Shown: positions 10,484-22,483, numbered from the stretch's first letter. The stretch is DNA of 64,000 nucleotides from Pomphorhynchus laevis (GCA_012934845.2 WNNJ02003514.1:1-64000); one strand, 5' to 3'. Numbers and translations: made by a program. Notes: generated from the sequence alone by a model not told the origin.

Positions 10484-11330
10484 CATTATACGAACATTTT
10501 TGTCGGTTATTCAAATGTTCGTAGTCTCCTGGCTCAGTTCTTTGAAATTAAATCCATAGTTGCTTCGAAACGTTTTGATGTATTTTTAATAACCGAAACA
10601 TGGCTACATTCTAACATTTCGGATGATTGTGTTGCCATCCCTAAATATTTTCTAATACGTTCGGATCGCTCGTGTGGTAAACGTGGAGGTGGGGTAGCCG
10701 CCTATGCGCGAAATAGTCTCGTGGTATCGAATATCTCGGATTTTCGCGACGATACTGGTTCTTCCTTTTAAGGTCTTGCTTTTACACTGGGTAATGGTCA
10801 ACGATCCCGATTCTGCGTCCTTTACCGTTCTCCGTCCTATGAATTAAGATTTGACTTTCTTAAACCACATTTGCTGAGTTTATCTTCGTATCCTCTGATT
10901 TTGCTCCTGGGTGACTTCAATATCCCCCAAATAGACTGGAAAAATAGTCATTCACGACCAATTCACGGAATTGGGAAAGTACTGAGTGACTTTCTGTTAC
11001 TCGAGATGCTACTAGTTCAACATATTAAAGAACCTACTTGTGTGACAGGGACGCCTTCTATACTCGATTTGGTCTTTACTAAGTGTTTGGGTGACGTTTC
11101 AGGTGTTAGTTATGACGCATCAATTGACAATAGCGCTCAATGTGTACTTTCTATGCGACTGTCGCTGTTCAACAGGGCCTCACAAAACTCTAATTTTAAA
11201 AAACGTTGTTGGGTAGGTGTTGATGCTAATCAACTAGCTGCAAGCTTCCCAAAGGGTATCTCTGATAGTATTCGTATTCACTTCGGTTTAGAGGTTCCAG
11301 TAGTCTTTGATCTGATCATGATGAATTGAA
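10484..11330 (+). pseudogene. LINE ORF2 endonuclease domain (copy B1)
   Basis: Apurinic-type endonuclease domain that nicks the target DNA in LINE retrotransposition. Seen in order: YSNVRSLLAQFFEIKSI (catalytic Asn region), FLITETWLHSNI (catalytic Glu), DRSCGKRGGGVAAYA, then after a frame change LILLLGDFNIPQIDW at about 10895-10940 (catalytic Asp/Asn), and PSILDLVF. The usual SDH near the end is degraded (IDNSAQC). At least two frame breaks lie within it. Confidence 0.8.
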
Positions 11331-11650
11331 GCGAATTTCTGATATCTTTGCTCCGCTACGTGCCTGCAAGTCCAAGCATGGGCATCCTTCTTGGTTCGAC
11401 AGAGAGCTTATTGATGCTATCAGATCCCGCAACAAATTGAGGCGCGAATTTAGGCGTTCTACTGCTTCCAAACGTGCCTGCATCGACTCTCGGAACTTAT
11501 GCAATCGGCTAAAAAAATCAGAAACGCTATTCGTACGAAGATAGTATCGCCAGGGATGCATCTTCGAATCCTAGGAGGTTTTGGTCATATGTAAGAAACA
11601 ACAGAACACTTGTCGCCACAATTAGCTCAATCAAAACGCCAACTGAAACT

Positions 11651-12960
11651 TTGACCGATCCGTCTCTAATCGCCCAACATTTAGCTGATGGCTTCTTGGT
11701 ACAGGCTTTGACCTCTAACAAACTGCATGACTTTAGTTGGAAGTATGTTCCGGTTGCTCATCGGTGTTGTGTTCGTACACTCAGAGTGGATGAGGTGTTG
11801 AACGAGGTTATGAAGCTCGATTCGTTTACATCTCCGGGACCAGACAATATTGCCCCCTTCCTCGTCAAATCCCTAGCGAACGAACTGAGCAATGATTTAA
11901 CTATGTTCTTCAGATACAGCTTAGACACATCTTGGATTCCTGACAGTTGGAAGTGTGCAATTGTGGTGCCTATTCCCAAAAAGCATCCTGCTAGCTGTTG
12001 CGCGGACTTTCGGCCTATTAGCTTGACTAGAGTATTCTGCAAACTTTTAGAAAGAATCATTGCTAGTAGAATCAGGGATCATTTGGATCGTAATCACATA
12101 TTGGTTGAATCTCAACATGGTTTCAGGATCGGACGTTCATGCCTTACTAACCTACTAACTGCGCGTGAAAAATGGGATGATGCTCTGGGGGCTGGGTTTC
12201 AGGTTCATACAGTATTCCTTGATTTTTTGAAAGCTTTTGATAGGGTACCACACGACGGCATAGTGTATTTACTGTATCCTTATGGATTTCATTCATATAT
12301 TTGTGAGTAAGTCAGGCAATTTCTATCGAATAGGTCTTTCCGAGTTTGTGTGGGGGGGTGTTTTCTTATTCGGTGAATGTTAATTCTGGCGTACCGCAGG
12401 GATCAGTCCTTGACCCACTGCTCTTTATAATCTTCATTAATGATCTGCTACTCCGCTTATCATGCTCTCATCTAGCTTTTGCAGACGATCTAAAGATTTG
12501 GTCGATCATTAGAAGTCCTGCTGATCGAGTATCGTTACAAAATGATCTAAACTCTCTGATCAAGTGGTGGGATTCTACCGGACTACGGTTGAATGTTGAT
12601 AAATGTGTCCTCATGCAACTAGGTCGCCCTATTAAAACTCTAAGGTACTATATTGGAGATATTATCTTAAAGGAAGTGTCTCATCATAAGAATTTAAGGA
12701 TTATTGTCCATCGATCCTTGAAAACAAAGTTGAACACCGACCTCTTTCTAGGTAAAGCTACTAGGGCGTTATATTGTAGCATTCCTCAGGTTAAGCTGTC
12801 ATATGTTCAAGAGGTTATAGACTCTCGAGGAGAGAAATTAACATGTGGAATTTATTGACTGAGGAAGTCGTTGCAGCCCCCAGTTTGAGAACGTTTAAAT
12901 CACGATGCTACAAATGGATACATGAACAATGCCGCCATTCAACACTACCACTGGAATACC
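11651..12960 (+). pseudogene. LINE ORF2 reverse transcriptase domain (copy B1)
   Basis: RT blocks in order: SPGPDNIAPFLVKSLA (near 11830), CADFRPISLTRVFCKLLE, QHGFRIGRSCLTNL, VFLDFLKAFDRVPHDG (motif A), then after a frame break GVPQGSVLDPLLFIIFINDL (motif B, 12390) and LAFADDLKIWSII (motif C, 12475). The thumb region runs to about 12800, then a deletion joins it to the C-terminal block MWNLLTEEVVAAPSL ending at 12960. The linker between endonuclease and RT (11330-11640) is in a shifted frame (CKSKHGHPSWFDRELIDAI). Confidence 0.85.
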
Positions 12961-13170
12961 CTAATTAGCTACGTTGACTGATTATTTGCTTTTCATCTTT
13001 TTCTTGGGCTCTGCCTGAATAGCCTTTTGGCTTTGGTATGTATTGGAATAATAATATGAACAGCTCGTATTTTTACATAATTATTTTAAAGCATAATAAT
13101 GCTAAATATTGACAGCTTTATCATATAAGGAATCAATGTATACAACAATTTAATAATACAAATTTATTTA

Positions 13171-14165
13171 ACGTGGCAAATGCGTACAAGCTGCACGCTT
13201 ACAAGTCGACTAAAAAAATGAAAAAGTCAAGCAGATAAATTGTTTAAATGGGATCGGATTTGGCGTTTGAAGCACTGCATGGAAGTTGATTGTCATTTAT
13301 AAATGGGCAGATTATTCCACGATAGAGGAGCAGCCAAAAGGAAAGAGCGGAGTCCAAAGGAGGTAGAGTAGTTTGGGACATGTAAAATAAGGGAATTACA
13401 GGAACGCAAGGAACAGTAAACAGGGCGAGAATTATCAAGAAAAGGAAGGTTGAGAAATGAAGGTGTATGAAACAATACAAGGCGGAAAGTAACTATAAGA
13501 AGACGAATTTGAACACGACAGTAAATTCATACATGAAGGGAAATCGATCAATCTACGAACTTGAAGGAGGTTGCGGAGTATCAAGGTAGATGAGCGTACT
13601 GTATCTCTGACGAAAGGTTTAAGTAAAAGTCGGTTGTCGAAATGGAAGCCTAGGAAAACGAGATTATCAACGATTGGAAGAATTGTAGAATTTAATGATA
13701 CGGAGGGAGGTTCGAAGCCGATGCGTCGAGGTAGAATCCACATAATTTTGGATTTATTAGGATTCAGAGAAAGGCGTAGGGAAGAAATATGATTGGAAAT
13801 TGAGACAAGACAGTCCGAAGCGGAAACACTAAGATCGTGAATACGATAAACAGGTGCATGAGCATAGATGAGAATGTCATCAGCATATTGCATAACATGG
13901 AAGTTAAATTTATGAGAAATCGAAGACAAGTCACCGAGAAGAAGAGAGAAAAGCATAGGGCCTAATACGGAGCCTTGTGGGACACCGGACGGGATGGACG
14001 AAGGATGGGAGAGAGAAGAGTTAGAATAGACACGAAATGTACGGTTTTATAGATATGAAGAAAACCATGTTACAGTGGGTAAAGAGAAGTCATAATCATG
14101 ACGAAGGCGATGGAGAAGATTCAAGTGATCGACGATGTCAAAAGCAGACGATAGATCAAGGCACA
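13171..14165 (-). mobile_element. CR1-like LINE copy A1 (subfamily A-I), 5'-truncated
   Basis: Minus-strand copy holding only the end of ORF2 and the 3' UTR. Motif B (PSGVPQGSVLGPMLFSLL) lies near 13960-14000 and motif C (VMQYADDILIYAHAP) near 13880. The C-terminal part (FLNLPFLDNSRPVYCSLRS) is frameshifted near 13500. The element ends at 13171 with the family's 3' terminal hairpin (GTAAGCGTGCAGCTTGTACG on the minus strand, then CATTTGCCACGT). The 5' break lies at about 14165, just upstream of motif A. It is closely similar to copy A4. Confidence 0.85.
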
Positions 14166-14746
14166 TTTATTAATGGACACCTCGCATAATGTCTATTAAT
14201 AAAAATATATTTTAAAATCATCAATAGTATCTATGGACAATTACATCGAGTCGATCATTCTTGGTTTATGACTTTGCTTGTGAGGATATACTACAACTTG
14301 AGTTTATCAAGTACAGCAATTTAACAAGACATACACTTGAGTGTATCTTATGTAGCACATTAATGAACTAAAACTTAATGAACAAAACTTGCATTTAAGT
14401 CACATATTAATACATTCTTTATTTGATGTAGCACACACTGTGGTCCAAGGGCACGCTCGTTACTAGTTTTGAACATAATGTTCGTATGCAGAAATGACAT
14501 TAAACTTTAATTGACTTGCTTTTCCAAACCAAGTATTGGAAATGATTTTGAAATAAATTTTCTGTTGATTATATTTTGTAAACGACAAATAGTAAGTTTA
14601 TTTAATACTCCCATTGAATATATACCTAGACACGTCGAAAGTAATTTAAAAGAGATATTATCTAAAATACCGTCATTAATTGAAGGTTCTAGCGACCACT
14701 CGTTAAAATTGTATACTCTTACAGACCACCTAGCTGGGATGATAAT
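14166..14746. other. Unassigned spacer between LINE copies
   Basis: AT-rich. It holds an imperfect hairpin at 14168-14199 (ATTAATGGACA / TGTCTATTAAT). An open stretch at 14511-14759 has no recognisable content, though its end runs into LINE copy E, so part of it may be decayed LINE sequence. Confidence 0.35.
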
Positions 14747-15480
14747 TCAGAAAGTCTAAAGTTTACTGACTTGGGTCTGGTGATAACATCCGACTTAAAT
14801 ACCGCATCTCACAACGCAACTGTTGCATACCGAGCAAGCCGCCAGCTTGGCATGGTACTGTGTGTTTTTCAGAGCGTTTCTGGACCTATTTTTGTTAGGT
14901 TATTCAACTGCTACATCCGCCATATCCTGACATATGCATATCCTGCAGCATATCCTACTACCAAACGTGATCTTAGGGCTATTGAAAATCCCCTGAGATG
15001 GGTTTCCAAACGTGTGCGTTGGCTATTAACTGTCCCCTATGCAGAGTGTTTGCATAAATTGGGAATTCAGACAATCGAGCGCAACCGTGTGGATATCGAC
15101 TTGACGTGGATCACAACAGATTTTCGTCCTACAGTCATCAATGCACCGATATTCTATCTGCGTGAACCCGACTTGATCTGAAAGGACATGGATATTGCTT
15201 GTCGCGGAAATACACCTTTTTTCATTTATCCGCAGTGTTTAGCAGCCGCGTGGTTCACATATGGAATAGCCTCCCAACGAACATCGTAATGACCACCAAT
15301 CGCAAGACTTTTAAGGATCTCCTTAAAAACAAGATAAAGGACAATATGGACGCGCCTGCGATGTTTCGTTGATTGTCTTCTTTCACTTTGTTCATATTTC
15401 CTTTTTACACATTGCGATGCCCTGTATAAGCCTGCACGCTCTTTTGGTGGTATATAGTAATAACAAATAATAAGACAACG
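14747..15480 (+). mobile_element. CR1-like LINE fragment E (C-terminal part of ORF2 plus 3' UTR)
   Basis: Starts with FTDLGLVITSDLNTASHN, the post-RT block typical of CR1/Jockey ORF2 (compare CTRDLGVLVHESLNS in copy B2). It continues with NCYIRHILTYAYPAAYPTT and ends near 15365 with RVVHIWNSLPTNIVMTTNRK followed by a stop. The 3' UTR ends in a GTAATAACAAATAATAA tail. One frame change lies near 15180. 5'-truncated and dead. Confidence 0.75.
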
Positions 15481-15540
15481 CATTAAAGGCGGAGAGAATA
15501 ATCTGACTATTCGGAATTTCCAAGTTGTGCGCCATAGAAC

Positions 15541-16142
15541 GTGAACTCGTTGAGTTTCATTGAAACCACATTTGATTTCTCCTCTACCGCTACTTGTGCG
15601 TCTTCAGTAATTACGAGCAGATATACAAGTGTATCAGATGATATATTATATCATATGTCTTCGTTGTGGTTTGCTATTAACGATGTACGGCAGCGAATTG
15701 TCAATATAGAAAAAGGAAATAAAAACGATATGATACTTTACTCTAACACTCGAAATTTTCTAAACAAGATCGATGAGCTAATATTAAGGGTATTTAGCAT
15801 TAATCATTTGTTGTTTGCGTTAACTGCGCCTTGGCTAAATTCTGATGTTACTGATAGCGAGGTTGAATTGCCCAGCTACATGCGCAAACGTGTCGATCGT
15901 TGTGATCGGAAATGTGGTAGAATAATACTTTACACACTGCCGTATTATGGCGACATTACTTGAAGCGAAATCATCTATTGATGTTGAAACTTTATGGGCA
16001 ACTATATCTCTACCCAATCGTCAATCAATTGTCGTCGGTCTTATTTATCATAGCTTTACGCTACAGCCAATTACATTATTATTGATATGTATAGTTATAC
16101 CAATATGTACAATTTATTATTTATAGGTGATTTGAATATAAT
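15541..16142 (+). mobile_element. CR1-like LINE fragment F, endonuclease domain, first part
   Basis: Endonuclease blocks: NTRNFLNKIDELILRVFSI, then LTAPWLNSDVTDSEVELPSY (catalytic Glu position read as Ala), DRCDRKCGRIILY, and LLFIGDLNI at 16105-16135. The domain is then cut by insertion of copy A2 and resumes at 16437. Stops and frame changes occur after 15963. Confidence 0.7.
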
Positions 16143-16436
16143 AATTTATATAAGGTGGCAAATGTGTGCTAGCTGCACACTTACAAGTCCACCAACTAAC
16201 AAAAACAGCAAAAGTCATATAGATAAATTAATTAAATTGTTTAAATGAGATCAGATTTAGCGTTATAAGCACAGCAAGGAGGTTGACTGGTATATATGAA
16301 TGGGCAGATGATTCCACGAGAGAGAAGCAGCCACAAGGCAGGAGCGGAAGACAAAAGAGGTAGAGTAGTTTGGGGCATGTAAAAGAATTGAATTACGGGA
16401 ACGCAATGAACAGTTAACAGCACGAGAATATATCAG
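16143..16436 (-). mobile_element. CR1-like LINE copy A2 (subfamily A-I), 3' end only, nested in F
   Basis: Strongly 5'-truncated copy of about 290 bp, with the family 3' hairpin (GGCAAATGTGTGCTAGCTGC at 16147-16166 on the plus strand) and the last coding block of ORF2 (PVIQFFYMPQTTLPLLSSAP in a shifted frame). It sits exactly inside the endonuclease domain of fragment F, so F was already present when A2 inserted. Confidence 0.75.
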
Positions 16437-16745
16437 TTACATGTAGACTGGGAAAATTATACACCTGAACCAAACTGTGATGGTTTCTCGTTCAAACTAC
16501 TTAATTCTATTAATACTCTTAATCTTGTTCAACATGTGCGTCATTTCACACGTTTAACTGAAAATCAACGGATTTTACCAGATATATGCCTTACTTCTGA
16601 TAAACAGCTTATATAAAAAGTTATATTTCGAACCTTTAGTATCATCGGATTGCAGCATTATCCTTTTGAATTCCTACATGATTTCAATAGACTTTTCATC
16701 CGTAATTTATCATTCAAATTCAATTCAATATTTTAAAACAAATGA
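16437..16745 (+). mobile_element. CR1-like LINE fragment F, second part
   Basis: Continuation of the F endonuclease domain beyond the A2 insertion: VDWENYTPEPNCDGFSFKLL, NTLNLVQHVRHFTRLT, ILPDICLTSD. In related elements this follows the GDFNxPxxDW motif, which is split here between 16136 and 16450. The fragment fades near 16745, before the 3' end of copy A3. Confidence 0.7.
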
Positions 16746-16770
16746 TCCGTTAGTTCGTTAATAATAAATT

Positions 16771-17297
16771 TTAAAGTGGCAAATGCGTGACAGCTGCACG
16801 CTTACAAGTCAACTAAAAATACACAGCAGAAGTCATACATGTTTATTAATTAATTGTTGAAATGGAATCGGATTAGGCGTTTGAAGCATGGTATTGATGT
16901 TGATTGGCGGATATGAATGGGCAGATGATTCCACGAGAGAAGCAGCCACAGCGAAGGAGGGGAAGCCAAAAGAGATAGAGTAGTTCGGGACATGTAAAAG
17001 AAGGGAATTACGGGAACGCAAGGAACAGTAAACAGCACGAGAATTGTCGAGAAAAGGAAGGTTTAGAAATGAAGGGGTATAAAAAGTTATAAGGCGAGAA
17101 GCAATGATAAGAAGACGAATTTGAACACAAGAATAAATGGTAGGCAAATCTATAGATGCAAGATGGTGGGATGTATGATCAAAACGACGAAGACGGAGGA
17201 GAACTCTGACGTTTGCGTTGATGATGCATTGTAAAGGAAGAAGATTTGATTTATGTGAGTTGGAAAATAGACTAAGACAATAATTAAGTCTTGAGAA
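16771..17297 (-). mobile_element. CR1-like LINE copy A3, 3' segment
   Basis: 3' end of a long A-I copy on the minus strand, with the family hairpin at 16775-16806 and the ORF2 C-terminal blocks (FLNLPFLDNSRAVYCSLRSR, LLHVPNYSISFG). It is interrupted at about 17297, within the sequence that in copy A4 reads TCTTCTCTTCTTTTCTCAAG, by a Penelope-like element; the rest of A3 continues at 18186. Confidence 0.8.
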
Positions 17298-18142
17298 ATT
17301 AAATCAGCTAACTGAGTCTACGTATTTAATATAATTATAAAATAAACAAAACATAATAATGCTAAATCAAAATTTAATAATTAAATAATAAAATTAATAA
17401 TTGTTTTTAGATTTTTTATAATTTAAATCAAGTTAAAAAAATAAAAATAAAAAATAAAATTTAAAATAAACGTCATTTTTATGAATTGACTAATAAATAA
17501 CAGACGTTGTATCAGAATAAGAATTAGAGGTCATCAGGAGGAACTGCTATGCTATCAGGTTTCGGCCCCTAACTCCTCTACCCAACATAGCAGCGGGGCC
17601 AAATACATGCTAATGATGTATTTCCTCTGAAATAACTATCTAGTATCTTATTCTAATGCAAAGTATATTATTTATTATCCATCCATAAAAATTTTCCGCT
17701 AATGATTTTAAATTTATTTTTAATATTATTGTGTTGATTTATATATTTTACTATTTTCTGCTTGATGTTATTTTTATAGTAACCTAGTTTAAAATATGTA
17801 TCTATTAAATTATTTAAATGATTTTGAAGAAAGCCAATATCATTACATATTGTTGCAATTCTTAAAATTTCATTATTTAATATATTATATTTTATATTAT
17901 ATGGTATGCATGAATGCTCATGCAAAAATATGTTTCTTGTAAATTTAAATATGTCATCTTTACGATATAAATTAATAGTAGTTTTAGTTAATATTAATTT
18001 AATGTTCATATCTAGATATACACCTTCTTTGTCATTAATATTGGTTTTGTTAAGAATAAGGCTTTCTGGATAAATGTGCTCACTAATTGAATAAAAATTA
18101 TTAGAATTAAATACACATATATCATCAATGTATCGAAACATA
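17298..18142 (-). mobile_element. Penelope-like element copy 2, nested in LINE A3
   Basis: Minus-strand copy running from FRYIDDICVFN (18140, with the YIDD catalytic box) through YPESLILNKTNIND, GVYLDMNIKL and IFLHEHSCIPYNIKYN to the stop at 17668, then the 3' UTR with the structured stretch (17533-17604) and the family tail at 17302-17325. The 157-residue frame is open. Its 5' end lies at the same place as copy 4. The A3 LINE continues on both sides, so this is a clean nested insertion. Confidence 0.65.
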
Positions 18143-18185
18143 TATTAGATACTCTCATACATATACATATACTCTCATATACATA
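18143..18185. repeat. Short tandem repeat at the 5' junction of Penelope-like copy 2
   Basis: ACTCTCATAC, ATATACATAT and ACTCTCATATACATAG words repeat between the 5' end of the Penelope-like copy and the resumption of LINE A3 (which reads GATATGAGAGTCATAC). It looks like amplification of target sequence at the junction. Confidence 0.5.
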
Positions 18186-21086
18186 GATATGAGAGTCATA
18201 CATGAAGGGAAACCGATCAATCTTCGAAATTGACAGAGGTTGCGGAGAATCAGGGTAGATGAGTGTACTTTATCTCTAACGAAAGGTTTAAGTGAAAGTC
18301 TGTTGTCGAAATGGAAGTCTAGGAAAAGGAGATTGTCAACGATAGGAAGAATTTTAGAATTTAATGAAAAGGAGAGAGGTTCTACGCCGAAGCGTCGAGG
18401 AAGGATCCACAGTATTTTTTTATTACGATTCAGATAAATACGAAGAGAAGAAAGATGATTGAAAGTTGAGGCAGAGCAGTTGTAAGCAGAAACACTAAGA
18501 TCATGAATACGGTAAGCGGGTGCGTGAGCATAGATGAGAATGTCATCCGCATATTGCATAACATGAAAATTAAATGTATGAGAGATAAAAGACAAGTCAC
18601 CGATAAGAAGAGATAAAAGCAAAGGGCCTAATACGGAACTTGTGGAACAGCGGACGGGATAGAAGAAGGATGGGAAAGAGAAGAGTTACAGCAAACTCGA
18701 AAAGTACAGTTTGATAGATATGAAGAAAACCAAGCCACAGTGTGTAAAGAGAAGCCATGATCATGACGAAGACGATTAAGAAGAATCGAGTGATTGACGA
18801 TGTCGAAAGCAGATGATAGATCAAGAGAAACTATGACACTCTATACTTTATGATCGCGCGAGATGAGTAATTCGTTATAAACTTTAAGACAGGCAATTTC
18901 AGAAGAGTGATTAGAGCGAAAAGCTTCTTGGAAGGGCGGGGCCAAGTTGGATGAAAATAGATATGCATTAACTTGTTTGAGAACAAGAGTCTCAGGGAGT
19001 TTAGAGAGGGTTGGGAGAAGTGAGATAGGACGGTACGAAGATGGTGGTGAAGGGTCGAGAGATTGCTTGTTGAGGAGAGAGCGAACAGTTGCGCATTTCC
19101 AGTTGGAAGGAAATGTGCGGTTGCGGTATACAAGTTGAACAAAGTGGTTAGAAAGGGTGAGATAGATGAGCAGATTTTTTAAGCAAGTGGATGGGAATTG
19201 GGTCAGAAGGAGAGGTTTTATTAGGTAATAACAGAAGAACTGAAGAAACTTCGTCAGATGAAACGGGAAGAAAGCGGATTAGCTCTGAGAGGGAAGTATT
19301 TAAAGAGATGAAAGGATACAAGGGGCATGTTAGTTTAACGGAAATTAAATTAGATAGCTTAGATTGCAGATAAGAGGAAAATTCATTAGGATTCATATTG
19401 ATAAGGGTAGATGATCGGGAAAGAATTGAGTTTAAGATTTTCCAATGAGATTTAAAGTTGAAAGAGAACTCGAGTTAATTTCGCCAAAAGTGTACGTTTA
19501 GTACGCATTACAATGAGATGGGAACGGAGAAGAGAAAGATAGGAAGCACGGAGATTTTGAGTGAGTGAGGTTTGACAACGTTTAAGAAAGCGATTAAACA
19601 CACGAAAAGAGTGACGGAGCCGACGCTTATAAAAACTACAGTTTGAATCGAACCAGGGAGCATGGCGCGACCGCTGAAAATGTCGTGGTCGAATAGGCAG
19701 AAGGTTATTAAGGATGTTCGTAAGTTCAGAATCAAGCAGAATGAAGAGATCATCGGAAGAGAGATAGTTAAGAAGAAGTGAAACGAGTAAAGAATTGAGT
19801 AAGGCTATGCAGAGAATATGGATATCTAGAAGTTTCCAGGTTCGACTCGCTGTGGATAATGGTGGAGGCGGAGAAGGAGGATGGAGACGAGTAATAGTAA
19901 GAGTGACAAGGAGAAGATCGGACAAACTAAGATCAGTAATTGACAAGGAGGTATACTCATTGAAGCAGTTAGGAACAGTAATGATGTCGAGAACACCGCC
20001 GGGAATATGAGTTTGGATTGTTGAAAGTAATTTATAGCTAAAATCAGAAAAAAGATTAGTTCGAGTGATAGTACCGCCATGGTTCAGTAGATGTATGAGA
20101 GACGATTGTACGAGCTGATTCAACTAGAGAACAACCAGAGCGCCATAGACGACGAATAGCCAGATTGTCGGAGTCAGAGTGCCACGATTCGGTAATGCAG
20201 AGAATATCAAAAGATAATTAATCGAATATATCAAAGAGCATATCAGCTTTATGAAGTATGGAGCGAGTGTTGAATAGACTAAGACGAAAAGTATGCTCAG
20301 GAGCGAGATCGACTAGCGAAGAAGACAAGAGGGAGAGATGGTACGCCATCAGATTTTTGGCCTTGTATTACAACGTGAAAATTTCCGTTGATTTGACGTA
20401 TTGATAAGGATGACTTGCCGTTTGTTTCACGTCGATGTTTCTCAATGCGAGCTAAGTTGAGCTGGGAAATATCAGAGGGGGAGCGGTCAGGAAAGATACG
20501 ACAAGTAGACGAAGTGGTAAGAAGTTTAAAACGTTAGGAGAGTACAAAGGATGCATGTGAACCATGCTGGAAAACGAATTTTAGGAGTGGAGGACTGAGA
20601 TGATTGGATTTAGTGGATTTGTTTGAACGGATCAAAGATACAGGATCGATATTATTGAAGAAGGATGGATTATCATCAGAAAGAATGGTTGAGAGGATAA
20701 ACCTGAAAGCAGATACATCATCATCGAGGCGACATTGAAGAGAAGCAGATTCGGGAAGCTTTAAGTTAGATATGATAATGCATCGATCGCGCGAAGGAAA
20801 AAGATTACGTGGAAGTGGTGGACGGACAGACCTGGTAGAAATAGAGGCAGAAGAACAGGTCAACGTGGGAATTACAGGCGTGCTTACTGAAAAATTAAGA
20901 TAGTTTCGAGCATGTGTGACAGGAGTAGAGTGTTGAATTGGTTGATCGGAGATGTTACTGGAGATAATTTTGACGGAAGGATGTAAATTATTGAGAAGTG
21001 ATACGGTTGGAGCATGTGTGACAGAAGTGGATTGTTGAATCAGTTGATCGGATATGTTACTGGAGATGATTTTGACGGAAGGATGT
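18186..21086 (-). mobile_element. CR1-like LINE copy A3, main 5' segment (ORF1 end, endonuclease, RT)
   Basis: Continuation of A3 on the minus strand. Reading toward lower coordinates: an ORF1 domain (FPSRDRCIIISNLKLPESAS, 20534-20863), decayed endonuclease (about 20500-19990), the endonuclease-RT linker (RHAPWFDSNCSFYKRRLRHS, 19640), RT start (VLLLLPNKTSPSDPIPIHLL, 19190-19260) and RT motif C (VMQYADDILIYAHAP, 18545). Many frame changes. The 5' end at 20906-21086 is a tandem duplication of about 100 bp (GTGTGACAGGAGTAGAGTG, then TTGATCGGAGATGTTACTGG, twice). Together with 16771-17297 this is the longest A-I copy here. Confidence 0.8.
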
Positions 21087-21849
21087 ACCTTTCCATCCTG
21101 GGAAAAATTTCAAACGGTATTATTGGATTTGATTCGGCGTTATTCTCCAAGCAAAGTTCGAGAGGTTGGTATGTATAGCAAGCCTTGGTTTGACAGTGAG
21201 ATTCGAATAGTATTAAAAGTTAAACGTATTGCATTTATCAATTTAAGCATGGCTAACTATCTCATAATTCTTTTGTTGTTGTCCGTAGGCAGTTTACATT
21301 CTTGAAACGGCAAAAACTTCGAAATTTTGAACAGCGATTGGATTAACAATATTCAATCCGCGCTCTTTGTTCAAGTATTCAAACTTCAAAAATGGAGATG
21401 GGTATGTGCATAAACTCATATCTGAATATGTTAAATATTTTACAGAAAACAGTGACATCGCTTATGCCTTTACCAATCATTTCAAATTGATTTCACAACA
21501 CTCAAACTCACAAATAGCACATATTCTTGCTGTATTTTTCTAGTATTTTTGATTTATTTTCCGTTGAGGTTGTAAGACGCGAACTAAATAATCTTAAATC
21601 AGCAAGATCAGTATGCCTAGACTGATTGCTTCCAATATATTTTAGACGTTTGGCGAATGATATTTGCTTTCTATTGCATTTGATATTCATTGCGTCTATA
21701 ACTACTGACTGTATACCGGAAATGTGGAAGCGTTTATTTATTATACTTTTGTACAAAAAAGGGTGATCGTTCTAATGTCGATAATTATAGACCTGTAAGT
21801 TTAACATGTGTATCTTGTCGAGTTGTGGATCGATTATTGTATAAATATT
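21087..21849 (+). mobile_element. CR1-like LINE fragment (C-like), linker and N-terminal RT
   Basis: Begins TFPSWEKFQTVLLDLIRRYS and SKPWFDSEIRIVLKVKRIAF, the linker after the endonuclease. Further on, in other frames, come VEVVRRELNNLKSA and IPEMWKRLFIILLYKKGDR, NVDNYRPVSLTCVSC, RVVDRLL, which match RT blocks of copy C (NYRPISLTCVCCRVLERL). It abuts an ATT microsatellite at 21850, the tail of the next element. Confidence 0.7.
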
Positions 21850-22236
21850 ATTATTATTATTATTATCAAGTTCAGACTTAGCCATAAGGCTTTAAGCCGA
21901 TCACACAATACAGAAAAAAGATCAACCAAATGGGTAGGTTAGAAAAGGTGACAAATCAGCCTGGACGTATATCCAACGTCGAACCCTGTTTTTGAAAGCG
22001 AGGAAATTGGTGATGGCAGCGATAGGTTCAGGCAAACTATTCCAAACATCTACTGCCCGTTCAGACAGTCTGTAAAATTTTCGCAGCTTACCCGGTAATT
22101 TTTTAAAAAGCATCTTACAATGGCCTCGCAATCTCGAATTATCTCGAAATCTAACTACACCCAAAGGAAAGCCATCAGCTGAATGTACAATTTTCCAAAG
22201 TGTAATCAGATCAAGAAAAAGATACCGATACCTCAC
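21850..22236 (-). mobile_element. CR1-like LINE 3' end with ATT-repeat tail
   Basis: Minus-strand open frame of 104 codons giving the C-terminal block of ORF2 (LWKIVHSADGFPLGVVRFRD, SERAVDVWNSLPEPIAA, FKNRVRRWIYVQADLS), then a 3' UTR with GGCTTAAAGCCTTATGGC, ending in a TAA/ATT microsatellite at 21850-21868. The layout is that of a CR1-type 3' end; the rest of the element is missing. Confidence 0.75.
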
Positions 22237-22240
22237 TGAT

Positions 22241-22483
22241 AAAACGTGAGTTTCTTAATAATCAGCTTTTAAAGCGATTCTTTCTGGCAGATAGGCTTTG
22301 TCGTATTTCTCCGTGTCACTTTAACATACATGTCATTAACATTAACTATCGAATCTACTTACTGGTTGATATTTTCTCCGAATATGCGATCTGAGAGTTT
22401 TTTAAGAAAGATTTATTTTTACGTGGCAAATGCGTGCCAGCCACGCTTACATGACCACAACAACAAAAAAACAAAAATCTAAG
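22241..22483. repeat. 243 bp direct repeat, first copy
   Basis: Nearly identical to 22921-23164, 680 bp downstream. Both contain a stretch that may be a decayed LINE endonuclease (CHFNIHVININYRIY) followed directly by the 3' hairpin of an A-II LINE (GTGGCAAATGCGTGCCAGCC). The duplication therefore spans an existing insertion junction and took place after it. 22484-22920 between the copies holds no gene I can recognise. Confidence 0.8.

Larger units (their letters stand above)
10248..13060 (+). mobile_element. CR1-like LINE copy B1, 5'-truncated in ORF1
   Basis: The order is that of a CR1-group non-LTR retrotransposon: end of ORF1, endonuclease, reverse transcriptase, 3' end. It begins inside ORF1 (ISPADRLRRHEAFNEL, then NLCVRNFRVVKWRP), which matches the ORF1 end of copies B2 and C. 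It finishes with a conserved C-terminal block (EEVVAAPSLRTFKSRCYKW) and a 3' UTR with a CTTGGGCTCTGCCTGAATAG word. Several frameshifts and an internal deletion just before the C-terminal block (near 12800-12840) show that it is dead. The tail of family A copy A1 starts about 110 bp downstream on the other strand. Confidence 0.85.
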
